Notes: generated by a model from the sequence alone, not told the origin. A stretch of DNA of 64,000 nucleotides from Gnetum montanum (GCA_015680685.1 MNCI01022058.1:276947-340946); one strand, 5' to 3'; counted from the first letter of the stretch, positions 1 through 11,100 are shown. Translations and numbers: made by a program.

Positions 1-235
1 CGGAAGCTGAGACAATAAAAATAAGAAGTCTTTGCATGGTGTGGTTCTCACACATAAAAACATAAAACACAAAAAAAAACACACAAAGAAAGTGAGAATT
101 CAAAGCACACCCCTTAGATGAATAAACTTGGGCTACAAGCACTGGTTATGGAACCAAAAGTGTTCCCTCCAACCAAGGCCCTTCTCGCTTTCCATTCTCT
201 CCTTTATTTCGTCGAAATGGTGGTGGCTCTTGTAG
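1..235 (+). repeat. Fragment of Athila/Tat-family 3' non-coding region, sense strand
   Basis: This piece is the reverse complement of the 3' non-coding region seen in elements A, F, D and B. It shows the same order of landmarks: a GCATGGTGTGGTTCTCAC arm, an A-rich stretch, then GTGAGAATTCAAAGCACACC, followed by the 'cactggttatggaac' and 'agggccttctcgc' blocks. It is therefore the right-hand part of a plus-oriented relative that starts left of the window. It stops abruptly near 230-236, where LTR sequence of opposite orientation begins. The junction is not a clean insertion: a short LTR segment (caaggtttatcc-like) appears twice across 233-310, which suggests a rearrangement or deletion joint. 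Confidence 0.7.
38..111 (+). other. Conserved bulged hairpin (copy 1)
   Basis: The 5' arm GGTGTGGTTCTCAC (38-51) and 3' arm GTGAGAATTCAAAGCACACC (92-111) can pair as an upper stem GTTCTCAC/GTGAGAAT and a lower stem GGTGTG/CACACC. A six-base bulge (TCAAAG) lies on the 3' side, and the loop is an A-rich stretch of about 40 nt. The same structure recurs in every retroelement of the window. The function is unknown. Confidence 0.6.
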
Positions 236-577
236 GTTTATCCACAAAGCTCATCTTTATTACGCTCGTATTTCCATGCACTACAAGGTTTATCCAAGAA
301 GCTCATCTGTATTACGGTACACAAACTTGTGTTCAGGTATAATGTTTGCTCGAATAAAGATCCGTTCACTTTAGGACTCCTACTGTGGGCACATGGAAAA
401 TATTCTCTCTATGGAGTGATCAATCTACCAAAGTTTCACTATGGTCTAAGCCTAGGATGAGGAAACAAGGGAAAGCCGCCTCTTATTTATAGATATGATG
501 GTGCACCGCGATATCGTGGGGGACAATGCGATATCGCGTACGCAATATCGCAACAGCTATGATATCATGTCCCATCA
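236..577 (-). repeat. Element A 3' LTR, truncated
   Basis: This is the LTR part carrying U3 and R. On the minus strand it starts TGATGGGACATG. It has GATATC-type palindromes (about 510-570) and the sequence TATAAATAAGAGG (rc of about 481-493) as TATA box. The poly(A)-signal region follows, and the sequence is then lost beyond about 236. The right edge at 577 abuts the GGGGGTA polypurine tract. The U5 half is missing, so the left target duplication cannot be read. Confidence 0.75.
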
Positions 578-588
578 TACCCCCATGA
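578..588 (-). other. Element A polypurine tract
   Basis: On the minus strand the bases directly before the 3' LTR are CATGGGGGTA. The same short GGGGGTA run precedes the 3' LTR of B, D, E and F, with GGGGATA in C. It is short for a plant polypurine tract. It is preceded by a small ATGAGTTTTCAT-type inverted repeat that is also conserved in the other copies. Confidence 0.6.
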
Positions 589-1824
589 CTAAATGAAAAC
601 TCATCCTTGAGTTCTTTACAATAATATTGGGAAGGTATGGGATTATTGACTCAATGGAACTAATGGGATGACATGTGAACGAATCATCATTACAAGACAC
701 AACAAAATTGGTGTTCATGACAACAAGGGTGAACACCTTATTACATTGACATCAAGCCTCATTTGGTAGCTTGAGAAAGAGAGAGAGAAAGAACTTTTGC
801 TGATGCCAACGCCAAGATTACGCCTTTCGTTGTCCATCCGTAAGTGTGCCATCGATCTTGCTCCTTGCATAGCTGTTTCAACATCGCTCCATTCCAAGTG
901 TTCCCTCCAGATCCAATCCGTTGTTATACGATTGCCATCTGCACACACAACACAATTTTATATTAGCAAGGGTAGATGAATTTCAATGCAATTAATACCT
1001 TGCTTCGGTGAAAAGGTCCATTGGCTGAGCTGTGGCATGGCTGATTGTAGGTCTGGAGATATAATATTGATGACTACCTAAGGTGTAGGGGTTAGGAGAA
1101 AATCAAAAAAATTAGGCCCCATACCCCCATGACTAATCGCGAACCTTTGGTAGCGTTAGAATGGAGAAAGAAAAGGAATAAGAAAGATAGATAAAAAAGG
1201 ACAACTATGACATTGATGAAATGGATGTCAAGATTGAAATGAACAAAATAATATAGATTGTAAAAATGTTAGGGAAAATAATTTAATTGGTGTACCAAAT
1301 AGGAATGTCAGTGGGTCCTTCCCAAAGCAGGCTCATGCCCTTAATGCCCTAACAAACCCACATTCAAAGAGTCCGTAGGCTCTGGGAATGTCCTTTGGAA
1401 CAAGAGTTAAAGTTTCAACTGCAAGAATTTACCAAAAAGAAAATGATGTGTCCACTAAAATATACACTAATGATACAACCGGTAATGAGGTGAACAATTG
1501 GAGAGAAGGATGGAGAGAAGAGAATGGGATGGAATCTCAAGAACAAGGTGGTGTATAGCCCCTTGTATGTTTCATGATTAATGTGACTTAGCAAATCTCA
1601 TTCCAACTCCGGCCTCAAACCAACCACATCCAGTGACTTCTCATTAATGCATTCGGCCAATCCATCCCCTTGAAGTAACAAGAATGCATCTTCAAAGAGC
1701 CACCACCATTCCGACAAAACAAGGAGGAGAGAATGGGAAGCGAGAAGGGCTTTAGTTAGAGGGAACATTTTTATTTTAGTTCCATAACTAGTGCTTGTAG
1801 CCCAAGAGATTATTTTGTCTAAGG

Positions 1825-1923
1825 GGTGTGCTTTGAATTCTCACTTTGTTTTCTCTCTTTTTTTTCTCTTCTCTTTTTTTTTCTTTTTTTTTGTTTTGTG
1901 TTTTTATGCGTGAGAACCACACC
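1825..1923 (-). other. Conserved bulged hairpin (copy 2, element A)
   Basis: On the plus strand GGTGTG (1,825-1,830) and TTCTCAC (1,838-1,844) face GTGAGAACC and CACACC (1,910-1,923). A T-rich spacer of about 65 nt forms the loop. Arm sequences match copy 1 while the loop differs in length and sequence. Confidence 0.6.
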
Positions 1924-2459
1924 ATGCAAAGACTTATTATTTTTATTTGTTCAGCTTTCGATAATTAGGTAACGTCAGAATGGTAAGAAAACTCAAGAAG
2001 AAAACATCCAAGCACCCAAGAGAATGGCCAAAAAAAATGCATCAAGTTCCCTTGAAGTCACACCCTTTTCAATCCTTGAGTCCTTCCTTAGTTTGAGAAA
2101 TGCCCAGTCACCGATTCGTTAAAGATCTTATTAGAAAAGGACTGTACATTTCCAAACTGAGAGAGACCATAGAAACTAGTGGATGGATGGATGAAGTGAA
2201 CTCATTGCCTGCCATATCAAAAGAAACATACCTTAGTATCAACATCATGACTTAAAGGTAAAAACCAAACATTAGCAATCAATATGAAAACAGTTCATAC
2301 CATCATGAAGAGCACTTATTGGGTGACAAACTTACAGGGTGGATAAAACACACACAAACACACACACAAAGAAATGGAAAAAGTATAATGATGTTGAAAA
2401 AAAAAACAAGAAGAGTTAAAGAAATTTGTAAAAAAAAAAAACAAGAAAAGTTAAAGAAA

Positions 2460-2592
2460 TATGTAAAAAAAATGTGTAAGACAAAAACGTGTAAAAAAAT
2501 GTGTAAAATAAAAACATGTAAAACAAAAACGTGTAAAACAAAAACGTGTAAAACAAAAATGCGTAAAACAAAAACGTGTAAAACAAAAAATT
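2460..2592 (+). repeat. 15-bp minisatellite (GTGTAAAACAAAAAC)n
   Basis: Imperfect tandem copies of a 15-bp unit of the form GTGTAAAACAAAAAC follow looser A-rich repeats from about 2,395. Element F has a shorter, more diverged version at about 39,917-40,060, and D only a trace near 54,715-54,770. Apparent reading frames here are repeat artefacts (Lys/Thr/Cys on one strand, Phe/Leu/Tyr on the other). Confidence 0.8.
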
Positions 2593-2836
2593 AAAAAGAA
2601 CTGAGGGCCTCCAATGATCAGCATAGGTGGCCATCTCCCCCATGACTGAATTGCAAGGGAGAGATCTGAAATAATGAACGTCTATTTAAATTTTGTAAAA
2701 GTGCCCAACTTCTCCCCACTAATGTTCTCAGATTAAGGGGTGGAAGTTGGCAACGCTCATATTCTAATGTGTCTATGCCTTCGTTGTTAACATGAATTGT
2801 CTCCTCAGTTCGTTTTGTGCATATTGGGTTGCTCTT

Positions 2837-3932
2837 TCATTTAGTTGTCAACCACGGGGTGTCTACTACTTGTGTGGTTGCTACATATAGGCACTTTTGA
2901 ATTTGTGTTTCTTGGGCACACCAATTACATGGAAGACATGCTGAACATTCTTCCATGTCATCGCCCTCTGAGTCATTGTATGTGATGCACAGAACTTTCT
3001 TCTTCTCAATCTTTCCATATATGTTTACCTTAGATATCTTCAAGGAAAGATCATGGATCCCTAGGTACGCATCTACTGTACTCAGCCATGGCCTTCCCAT
3101 TATAATTGGGAAGCCCCCGTTGTTACTGTTAACTTCTATCACCAGGAAGTCATCTGGGTATGATCACCCACACAGTGGTAATGATGTCCTCCACCAATCC
3201 TAAGGGAATGGTGATGGACTGATCAGCCAGCTCTAGTTTAATGTTGCTCTTCTTAAGTTGGGGCAGGTTCTAGGCTTGATACATTTATCGTGAGATTAGG
3301 TTGACTCTAGAACCTGAGTCAAGAAGAGCCTTATGTGGTTCATTCCCGACGATTTGTAAATAGATTAAGAAACTTCCAGGATCAGAGAGTTTCCTGGAAA
3401 GGTGACCTACCTTGATCCAGTCGGTTACGGTATGCGTTAGCATAACCGTATGCATTAGGCTCTGTTGTTGGACTGAAGGGTGCCTCGAAGTCTTGTTTGT
3501 CGGAGGAGCGTACATAGAGTCAACCGCTTGTTGTTGTGAGAGCTTGTCTGGGCTTTTGGTTCTGAAGAAAGGTCTTCTCTTTTTACGATTGTCAGAACTA
3601 GCAGCGGGTTGAATGTTTACAGCTCTCGCAGCATTACATTGCTGCAGTTGAGTGGGGAGTTCCCCTTGCATTGTTGGAGCAGGAGGTATGGGAACTATAG
3701 GTGGAAGAGGTGCAGGTGGAGTTAGAGGATGGTAGGTATGTGGGGTGCCTCCTAGAGGAGAAGGAGTCCTCCTAAAGTACTCTCGAACTTGGTAGTGACG
3801 TTGGGGAGTTGTGTGACCCATAGAGTCACTTGGAGAAACTGGCTGCTGCACATAATAGCCATAAGAATCAGGTTTCTGGTAAAGGTACTGTTGTTCGGTG
3901 GTGGCATCCCCCATGACTATGGGTATTGCCAC
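2837..3932 (-). pseudogene. Element A gag C-terminal linker and aspartic protease relic
   Basis: The minus-strand frame 3,932-3,285 (215 codons) has a Pro/Gln-rich linker, then a basic patch (KKRRPFFRTKSP), then the retropepsin core LLDSGSRVNLIS. The catalytic Asp of the DSG triplet is intact. A second frame, 3,142-2,837, carries the downstream part with PIIMGRPWLS, the usual conserved Gly-Arg region of Ty3/gypsy proteases. The two pieces are separated by a frameshift or stop between 3,142 and 3,285. In the family this enzyme cleaves the Gag-Pol polyprotein in the particle. Here no reverse transcriptase follows. It is broken and probably inactive. Confidence 0.8.
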
Positions 3933-3939
3933 TGCTAAT

Positions 3940-5923
3940 GTTTTTCGATGGGTTGTGGTGGAGTTCCACTTGGATAATATGTTAACGGTTGGTGGAACTA
4001 TCTTGGGTTACCTTGGGGATAAGGTAACCTTTGGGGTGTTCGCCGTCTATTGAGTCTCGGGTTGAGTGCATACACCCCAGACTCTTGTAGATGTGAGATG
4101 ATTGGACAACATCCTTTAGGATGGTCATATTGGTAGATCTCACATCCACTGTCATCGTCTGTGTCTAAATCCACAACCTCATCAAAGATAGTTATTTTCC
4201 CCTTACCCTTGTCACGTGCAGGGCCTGAATCTCTCCACTTTGTCTTGTTCTTGTCACTACTTCGTTCCTCCTTAGACTCTTCTACAATTTTCAAAATAGT
4301 TTCAAGTCTAAAGTCTAAGGAATCCCACAATTAATCCACCTTTGTCGATACTTCTGTTGTTAGCTTTTGAAGTGGCAAATTTTTTCTGTTCACCAACTCT
4401 TCAAGTGGTGACTCATCCTCTTCATCACAAAATCTCACTCCCTTCTTTTGAAAAGAGGGATCATGGTTATATTCTTTTGCACTCTCTCTTTTTCATAGTT
4501 CACCTTCTTCTTTGGCTACTTGTTCCAACAAGCAATGAATTTCATGGGCTCTAAGTTCTAATAATCTCCCTTGGGCATAAGTCCCAAGGGTTCTCCTAGT
4601 TTCATACCTTAGCCCATCTATGATGTGGCGGAGTTGATCCCGTTGTGCATAACCATGGCCCGGGCAACGATGTAACAACGCGTAGTAGCGGCCCATGGTA
4701 GCATCCAAGGGTTCATGAGTACCTTGCTTTCATCCTTGGATCTTCTTATGCAAATTAGACACTCTGAAGTACGTTTGGTATTTATCATTAAAGAGTTCTA
4801 ACATTGTACTCCACCTCCTAATGGTTTTCGGTTCTAAGGACCGGTACCAACTCTCTGCTTCCTTTGTGAGTGTCCTGGGAAACAACTTGAGTTTCTGCCA
4901 CTCATTATCTATATTTTGCAAGGCGCAGGCATCATGGAATGCCTGTAAATGATGTTGCGGATCAACGTTGTATCCCCCTTCAAAGCGTGGGATATTGTTC
5001 ATGTCTAAATACTTGATCCGACTATCTCTTAAATGCCTTGTTGGTATTCTCACTACCTTCGTTATATTTAGCATGCTTCGGGTAGCAAGTAGGGGCTCGT
5101 CATGATCATCTCTTTCATGACGTCTATGATGTCTTCGTTGTTCCCTACTTTCCCTTCATTCATGCCCTTTTCCTCTCTCTCGACTCTCTCATCGAGGTCT
5201 CTCATTGTGCCTACCTTTACCCTCATCGTTATGCTCTCTATGATTGTGCCCAGAGGTGGAAGGAGAGGGTGAATGGTGTGATGAAGGAGAAGAAGAAGGA
5301 GAACCATCGGCTTGGCGATGTTTCCTACCTTCTCTTCTGTGGCTTCGGCCCCGATCGTGATGAAGATCTAAGTGCCTGTCCTTGTCATGTGTCGTTGTTC
5401 CCTCAGTGAACAGCTGGTGTTCATGGGGATCAGAACCAGGGTTGTGTATCATGGAGCGTAGGTTCTGATACCCCACCTGCTCACTATCGTTAGGAGGGGG
5501 AACATCTTTTAATAGAGAACCCGTTATGAGTGGTTCACCATCTCCCATTTCACTGAGGACGTGTGGGACCTCTTCGCCCTTCAACAATGTATGTTGGCTC
5601 TCCTGCCTTGAGTCCCTCATATGTTGTAAAGCCATGAGATGGTAATCCCTCATGTCAAAATTTTCCACAACGTATTCAGCATAGAGCTGCATGTTGGGGA
5701 TTGCACGGTCCGGAGGTAACACAATGTTACCTTGCAAATCCCTCTAGCGCATCTGTTCATCTTGATGGAGGATAAAAGTAAAATTAGGTATATACTCATC
5801 GGGATGAGTATATACCACCCCATATTGTTGAGGAACTGGTTGATTTAGGTTATGTGTTTTTGATTGCTGACTATCTTTAGTATTGTCCCTAGGTGGTGTA
5901 ATGCTCTTGTGAGAAGAAGACAT
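3940..5923 (-). pseudogene. Element A gag relic
   Basis: The likely start is the ATG at 5,923 (MSSSHKSITPPRDN), just inside the primer site. Frames then run: 5,737-5,189 (charged, His/Ser-rich, low complexity), 5,074-4,730 (Retrotrans_gag-like core with FPRTLTKEAESWYRSL), 4,708-4,493 (DQLRHIIDGLRYETRRTLGTYAQGR, core continued) and 4,330-3,998. The last contains a zinc-knuckle-like CEIYQYDHPKGC in which the second Cys has become Tyr. Gag would package element RNA into virus-like particles. Several stops and frameshifts make it non-functional as it stands. Confidence 0.8.
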
Positions 5924-6048
5924 TGTTATTTAATTCGGTGTGCTAATTAACCATTATAATGTTTTCATTTAATTAACCCTAAGGTTCGTTTAAGCTCCGA
6001 ACGATGTGAATGATTTCCTATGTTCTACTTAGCGCACAAACACTTAGT

Positions 6049-6065
6049 CCCCAGCAACGGCACCA
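6049..6065 (-). other. Element A primer-binding site (tRNA-Asp)
   Basis: The plus strand ccccagcaacggcacca corresponds to the 3' end of plant tRNA-Asp (ccccggcaacggcgcca) with two G-to-A differences. It lies one base from the 5' LTR edge, as expected for Athila/Tat-group elements. Confidence 0.8.
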
Positions 6066-6066
6066 A

Positions 6067-6860
6067 TGATGAGTGGCGAGATACCCCTATACTCAACTAT
6101 ACGAATATGAGCGTAACACGCGCGATCCAGTCAAACTCCGCAGACTAAGTGCCTACACGCCTCATGGAACACTTAAGGTTAATTATTCGTTGTCTTCCCA
6201 GACTTACTTGTATTTGTCACAGTGTATGGTTAAGTAAGTCTAAGGTATATGATTTTTATATCCTTTTCTATTTTATCTCCTATGCTATTGAGGTAAAGGG
6301 TTGAAGAGACTAATTACTAACTCTAACTAACTAACTAAGTCTAATTTAACCTAGCATCAGCATCCGTTCCCACTTACCGTACACACCCTGAACCAATGCA
6401 ACCGTGGTTACCAAACGCTAGTCATTGCTGGGATCACCACACGTAACGCACGTGCTCGAAGTGGTCGTACTGAGACACTTAAGAGAGAAGGGTTGAGAAA
6501 GATTTAATTCCTAATAAAGCATTTAAATGGAAAATAGTAAATAACAATAAATAAAAGTCCTAATTAGCCTATTCCATGCACTACAAGGTTTATCCAAGAA
6601 GCTTGTCTTTATTGCCGTACACAAACTTGTGTTCAAGTACAATGTTTGCTCGAATAAAGATCCGTTCACTTTAGGACTCCTATTGTGGGCACATGGAAAA
6701 TATTCTATCTCTGGAGTGATCAATCTGCCAAAGTTTCACTACGGTCTAAGCTTAGGATGAGGAAACAAGGGAGAGCCGCCTCTTATTTATAGATATGACA
6801 ACGTACCATGATATCGCGAGGGATGTGATATTGCGGCCCATGCGATATCGCGTCCCATCA
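6067..6860 (-). repeat. Element A 5' LTR
   Basis: This is a 794-bp LTR. On the minus strand it starts TGATGGGACGCGATATCGC and ends GCCACTCATCA. The U3 has GCGATATCGC-type palindromes (about 6,805-6,855), then a TATA box (TATAAATAAGAGG, rc of 6,779-6,792). AATAAAGACAAGC is the likely poly(A) signal, and GTAAG appears in the leader. It lies downstream of a plus-strand LTR remnant whose 5' end it interrupts at 6,861. Confidence 0.85.
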
Positions 6861-7711
6861 TTACTCTAGCGCTTACTTTAGCAGTTATTCTAATTATTAG
6901 AGCGGTTACTCTAATTATTAGAGTAGTTGCTTGCAAGTCTATAAATATAGTGCCTAGGCGCACAATTTGGGAGAAGTCTTTTAGCAGTCAAGTAGCAAAA
7001 CTCTTGTAGTCTATTTGAAAGTTAGAGTATTTTCTAAGTTCCCACAACAAGAGGTCTAAGTGTGGATGGATCTTTATTCGAGCATTGTGTACTTGAGCAC
7101 ACCTTGTGTACGGCAATAAAGACAAGCTCTTTGATTCATCCTTGTAGCACTTGAGATTTGTTTTCTTACGCATTTCTTTTATTTTATTTTCTTATGCATT
7201 TATTTTATTTTATGCACTTTACATTTTTGTTATTAGCACAGCAATTCATTTTGATCAATTAAGCAAATCGTTAAATTACACAAGCACGACCACTTCGAGT
7301 ATGCATGTAGCGCTTAGTAACCCAGTAACGATTAGCGTTTGGTGATCCCAGTAGTGTTGCACTAGTTCAGGATGTGTACAGCAAGTGGGAACAGATGTTG
7401 GTGTTAGGATTAGTTAGAACTTAGTTAATGAGTAATTAAGTTAAATTAGTCACTTAGTTACCTCTCTCATTCCCTACTAGCGTAAGACATAAAACATAAA
7501 AGCTATAAAAACCATATGCCTCAAGCTTACTTAACCATACAATCGTGACATACAGGTAAGCTTGGGAAGACAACGATTAACCAACCCATCCTTGTTCCAC
7601 AAGGGCACATAAGCACTTAGTCCTTGGAATTCAACCAAAGCAGGCGTGAAATGCTCGTATTCATATGGTTGGGCGTAGGGGTATATCGTCGTTCATGATT
7701 GTCGTTCATCA
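6861..7711 (+). repeat. LTR G, plus strand, 5' end cut by element A
   Basis: This is sense-oriented LTR sequence with CTCTAATTATTAGAG palindromes (6,890-6,925), the TATA box TATAAATA (6,940-6,947), an AATAAA signal near 7,109, GGTAACCCAGT repeats (about 7,315-7,350), a CAGGTAAGCTTGG donor-like site (about 7,553-7,565) and a terminal GTTCATCA. It matches element B's LTR type. The first bases expected for this type (TGATGAGAGCGG) are absent because element A starts there. No primer site follows, so it is probably a remnant or solo LTR. Confidence 0.75.
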
Positions 7712-8313
7712 ATTGAAAATAAATTGATTAACTAGTTCAGTTAATTTAATTGCTAATTAATAACTAACTATCTTAACATAAGCAATTAGTTTCACTTTCT
7801 GTACACATCTTGAACATGTACAACACTGCTGGGTGACCAAGTGTTAAGTGCTACTAAGATTACCAAGTGTTATATGTATGCTCGAAGTGATCATACTTAT
7901 ATATGCTAATCTATTTAGCTTAATTAATTACTTAAAGTCCTAATCATCTTAGCTTAATTAATCGCTTAATTAATGAAAAACAATAAATATATAAATAAAT
8001 CATTCAGCTAGTCCAAGTGATCAAAAAGTTTATCTTTATTGCCACTGCGATGCTCAAATACAACAATGCTTGAATAAAGATTTGTACACTCCTTAACTCC
8101 TACTGCCTGCACTTAAAAACTTATTTTATCTTTTACGAAAACAAACGGCAAGAGTTTTGCTAGTAACTAAAATTCTAACTCCCTATTAACACGATTGAGG
8201 TATCATATTTATAGACCTACTAGAGTGCCACATCAACGTAGGAAACCCTATGTATGGGATCAATATGGGATCCTATTGATGGGGTTGCATCGCGTATCGA
8301 AGACTCTTCATCA
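7712..8313 (-). repeat. LTR H fragment, minus strand
   Basis: This fragment matches the left-middle of element C's LTR (26,890-27,572) in the order of motifs: acacatcttgaac, GCTCGAAGTGATCATAC, tttatctttattgcc, and TATAAATATGATACC on the minus strand as TATA box. The right end is CTTCATCA at 8,313. The U5 part is missing at the junction with LTR G. No polypurine tract follows, so it is a solo or truncated LTR. Confidence 0.65.
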
Positions 8314-9489
8314 CCTGTTTGTAGGGGCCATCCCTCTTCTAGTTTCTTGTGCTCTGTACAACGCGGTAGTGCACTTTTTCTAAATTTGAATTTGGCGTTC
8401 TGTAGTCGTTATTACAGAGAGCATTGTAGCAGAGTGAAGCCGTAGCAGATTGGTTTATTGTGTGGTACATATGCCGTAATTTTTAATTAAAGGTAGCGAA
8501 GGTGATGACTGTGCAGCGGTTACCTGGGACGTTCAAATGGCTTTCAACGGTTCTGTTTGGACAACACAGCAATTGCCTTTTGTCAGCGAGAACCCACATA
8601 GGGACGGATGCATGCAGGACATTAATTTATGAAAAGAAAAAATGACCCAGTGTAATGGAACCGGCCCCAGCGTTGATAATTAACAATCCACCAAAAAAAT
8701 CAGACACGACGAGTAAGTTTTAAAAAGTTCTTAAACATGGGCAAACCACAGCCACAAGAAAAACGTTTCCTAACAAATACGAAGTGTCCGTTCAGCCCAC
8801 GAAAAAAAACCAGTCATGCAAACAAAGCTCAGTATCTGAGAGCCGTTCATAATTGGCCGCTGGATCTCACAAACCGCCGCGTACAAGCCAAGAGGCACAT
8901 TTCCCAGTGCTTATCAATCGCACCGTGTCTTCCGCTGGTTCTCAGCCATTTCAATGTTCCAGAATGCTTGCAATAATGCGACAGAAGCATTACAGAGGTT
9001 AGTGAATGAATAATTGATTATATATCCTGCAGCTGCTACTGAACATAGTAAGAGGTAACAGCTTTTTCTTTTCTTGCAATCAGTCAGGGCAGTGCTGAAG
9101 CTCTGGTAAAACGATCCATTCATTCATTCGTAAATTCCATGGCGGAGGCGGGCATATCTCCGGGATTCGACGGGCAGCCCAGGGAAGTCCATGCACGGCG
9201 TAACGGGCAAGGAACCCACCGACCTACGCTACACCTGCAACGTCGATGATCTGATTGTGAGACAAACTTGTTATTTGATCCCTTTCATGGCTTCGTAATT
9301 TTCTTATATCAATACCGCTTTGAGTTGCGATTTATTTAGTGATGCAGCATACAGTCTTCATTTTCAGTTCAGTGATGCGGCAGTTAATAACACATTAGCT
9401 TGCAGATCGCACTATTTTCTTCTTCTCAGGTCCAATGATTAACAAGGATTCAAAGATCCTTTCCGGGCACTCACATGTCACTTTACAGT

Positions 9490-9858
9490 TTACAACCAAT
9501 AAAGCACTTCAATTTCTTTACGTACGAACGATTGAGCAAGTAACAAAGTTCCCCTTTTTACCCGATGACGATCCTCCAACTTTTCCTTGAAAGTCGTCCA
9601 TCTCTTCCATAGCTGAAAGCCTCGTTGGCTTGGCGCAGTATCAGGCATGGTATGAGGCGGAGGCAACCTGGGCTCCATAGTAACACAGTCGCTGTTTTTC
9701 TCAGAAGCCTTCGGCATGGCCAGCGATGATGCACAGGTCGGAATATCGTTCATGGGTCTCCTAATTGTAGCTTCAGCGCTGTTCGTTCCCACCTTGTATT
9801 TTCCGCAGTGGGGTGGCATGTTTTGCGGGCCGTCGCTGCCACCACAGGATCCGCTCAA
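9490..9858 (-). CDS. Unrecognised open frame, 122 codons
   Basis: The frame is open on the minus strand with Pro-, Ser- and Lys-containing composition (LWKRWTTFKEKLEDRH is the most helical part). It has no signal peptide, membrane segment or known motif, and the track start is a TTG. It lies in the least repetitive part of the window, close to the possible first exon at 9,139 on the opposite strand. It could be an exon of an unidentified gene or chance in a GC-richer stretch. I give it low weight. Confidence 0.2.
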   Translation of the reverse strand: MSGSCGGSDGPQNMPPHCGKYKVGTNSAEATIRRPMNDIPTCASSLAMPKASEKNSDCVTMEPRLPPPHTMPDTAPSQRGFQLWKRWTTFKEKLEDRHRVKRGTLLLAQSFVRKEIEVLYWL

Positions 9859-10066
9859 GTCTGCTGAACAAGCGCTCCTTGCATGAGAATTGAATTTTAC
9901 GCCACTGCCAGTGTCCTTACCTTAGCTCAAATTGGTGCCTCCTCGCTGGCTGGCCTGTGCATCTGTAGCTTTGTACAAGACTCACGTGTTGATGAGCTGA
10001 TTGGGTTCTGTTAAGCAGAGAGCAATTCATGGCATTGATTGTGCACTGTGCGTCTGTTTGTTCTTT

Positions 10067-10088
10067 TTCTTCTTCTTCTTCTTCTTCT
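10067..10088 (+). repeat. (CTT)n microsatellite
   Basis: About seven CTT units follow a run of T. The track-like Phe-rich and Glu-rich frames across it are artefacts of the repeat. Confidence 0.85.
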
Positions 10089-10200
10089 GCTATGGTCGGC
10101 TGGGCTCTCAACTGGTTGCTCTGAAAACGTACGCCGCAGGAGAAGGGCAGAATACTGATGCTGCTGTTGTGATCATGGAAACTATGCTGGTTTGATATTG

Positions 10201-11100
10201 TGATTGTAAGCCCTGGCCTGGCTTGGGCACATGATTGTCCCCGAAAAGAAAGAGGGCAGGGACGTGCGTGGCAAAGATGATTGGAGATGTCAGCGTTGAT
10301 GTCGAGTATTATTTGTTGTTATTTAAACTTCAAAGGTGTACAAGTATGTTGTAGAATCGTTGCATGGTCTATTATTTGTGTCTCATCCATAATTTTTCCA
10401 ACTATTCATGTTCAAGGGTCTTATCAAATGGAACCAGTATAGCGATCCACACATGTAAGTCCAATTGAAACCGGGTAACAGCAACTTCGGGGGTCAATTC
10501 TCTCGGGTACCCTCCTCTTTCTCAGCCTTGGCTTCCACATTACTTAGGTATTCATCGAGGTTTTGTGTGTTTTTGTTGCCCTTTCTTTTTTTTAATTTAT
10601 TGTATGAATATTTTCTTGGTTAATTGTTTCTTACGGTGGTTTACCTAGCCCACAAACGACGCCTCTCATGGGAAAACAAAAAAAGCACAGGTTGGAATTA
10701 GATTGAACTAGAAGTAAAGGTAACGCAGCACCGGTTCAATTCAACATTTTATGGAAAGTGGAATCCTTAAAAAATAAACTTTTGTAAATATAAAAAGGTT
10801 CAAAAAACAGCGCAGGTTAAATTCAACTTACTAACCTAAACTCTTAAAAATATAAAAAGAAAAATATAGGCACTCTACTTTGAGTTGTACCTTTAGGAGG
10901 ACATCAAAACTTGGAATAAACGAGAGGAAAACCAGCACCGACTGAATTCAAACCCAGAAAAAAGCAAGTTCAATTAAACTCTTTTAAGTTTTAAGAAAAC
11001 CAACTACGTTCAACTGAAACCTTTAGTAAAGATAAACGCTTAAAAAGATAAAAACAAAAAAATCGCAGGTTCAAATCAACTTTGAAAATAAAAAGGTTCC
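10201..11100. other. A-rich non-coding stretch with scattered GGTTCAAxTCAAC motifs
   Basis: No coding signal was seen. From about 10,680 onward short motifs such as GGTTCAATTCAAC, GGTTAAATTCAAC and GGTTCAAATCAAC recur between A-rich spacers, grading into the clearer tandem array to the right. Confidence 0.5.

Larger units (their letters stand above)
589..2836 (-). repeat. Element A 3' non-coding region
   Basis: This 2.2-kb stretch has no credible coding capacity. It aligns by eye along its length with 38,130-40,190 (F) and, up to about 2,670, with 16,260-17,820 (B) and 54,130-54,850 (D). Landmarks are the GA-rich run near 775-792, the 'aaagagtccgtaggctc' block (about 1,366), the conserved hairpin (1,825-1,923), the 'ccttgaagtcacaccc' block (about 2,053) and an A-rich 15-bp minisatellite (2,460-2,592). 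Conservation of non-coding blocks across copies suggests cis-acting roles, but none is proven. Confidence 0.75.
236..6860 (-). mobile_element. Element A: non-autonomous Ty3/gypsy (gag-PR only)
   Basis: Read on the minus strand this is: 5' LTR (6,067-6,860), tRNA-Asp primer site (6,049-6,065), gag (about 5,923-3,900), protease (about 3,400-2,840), a long 3' non-coding region, polypurine tract next to 578-587, and a truncated 3' LTR (about 236-577). No reverse transcriptase, RNase H or integrase lies between protease and 3' LTR. The sequence passes directly from the end of the protease region into the 3' non-coding block near 2,670-2,740. Element F has the same joint, so this is an inherited architecture rather than private decay. 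The element lies inside a plus-strand LTR that resumes at 6,861. Gag and protease frames contain stops and shifts. Confidence 0.85.
8314..10200. other. Low-copy region with possible gene relic
   Basis: This stretch is unlike the retroelements and richer in G+C. A promoter-like TATATATCC (about 9,018) precedes ATGGCGGAGGCGG at 9,139. Its frame stops after 36 codons, but a one-base shift near 9,180 gives a better frame (MHGVTGKEPTDLRYTC, ending VDDLI) that runs to a splice-donor-like GTGAGA at 9,256. On the other strand 9,858-9,490 is an open frame of 122 codons with no recognised family. A (CTT)n microsatellite lies at about 10,067-10,088. This may be the 5' end of a decayed host gene. I do not recognise it. 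Confidence 0.35.

Noticed and set aside
38-111. The conserved hairpin as a MITE
   Set aside because: It lies at the same place in every element and in both tandem copies of E, with no target duplication around the arms, so it is an inherited part of the retroelement.
2319-2643. Lys/Thr/Cys-rich and Phe/Leu/Tyr-rich frames on opposite strands
   Set aside because: Both are read-throughs of a 15-bp A-rich minisatellite, not genes.
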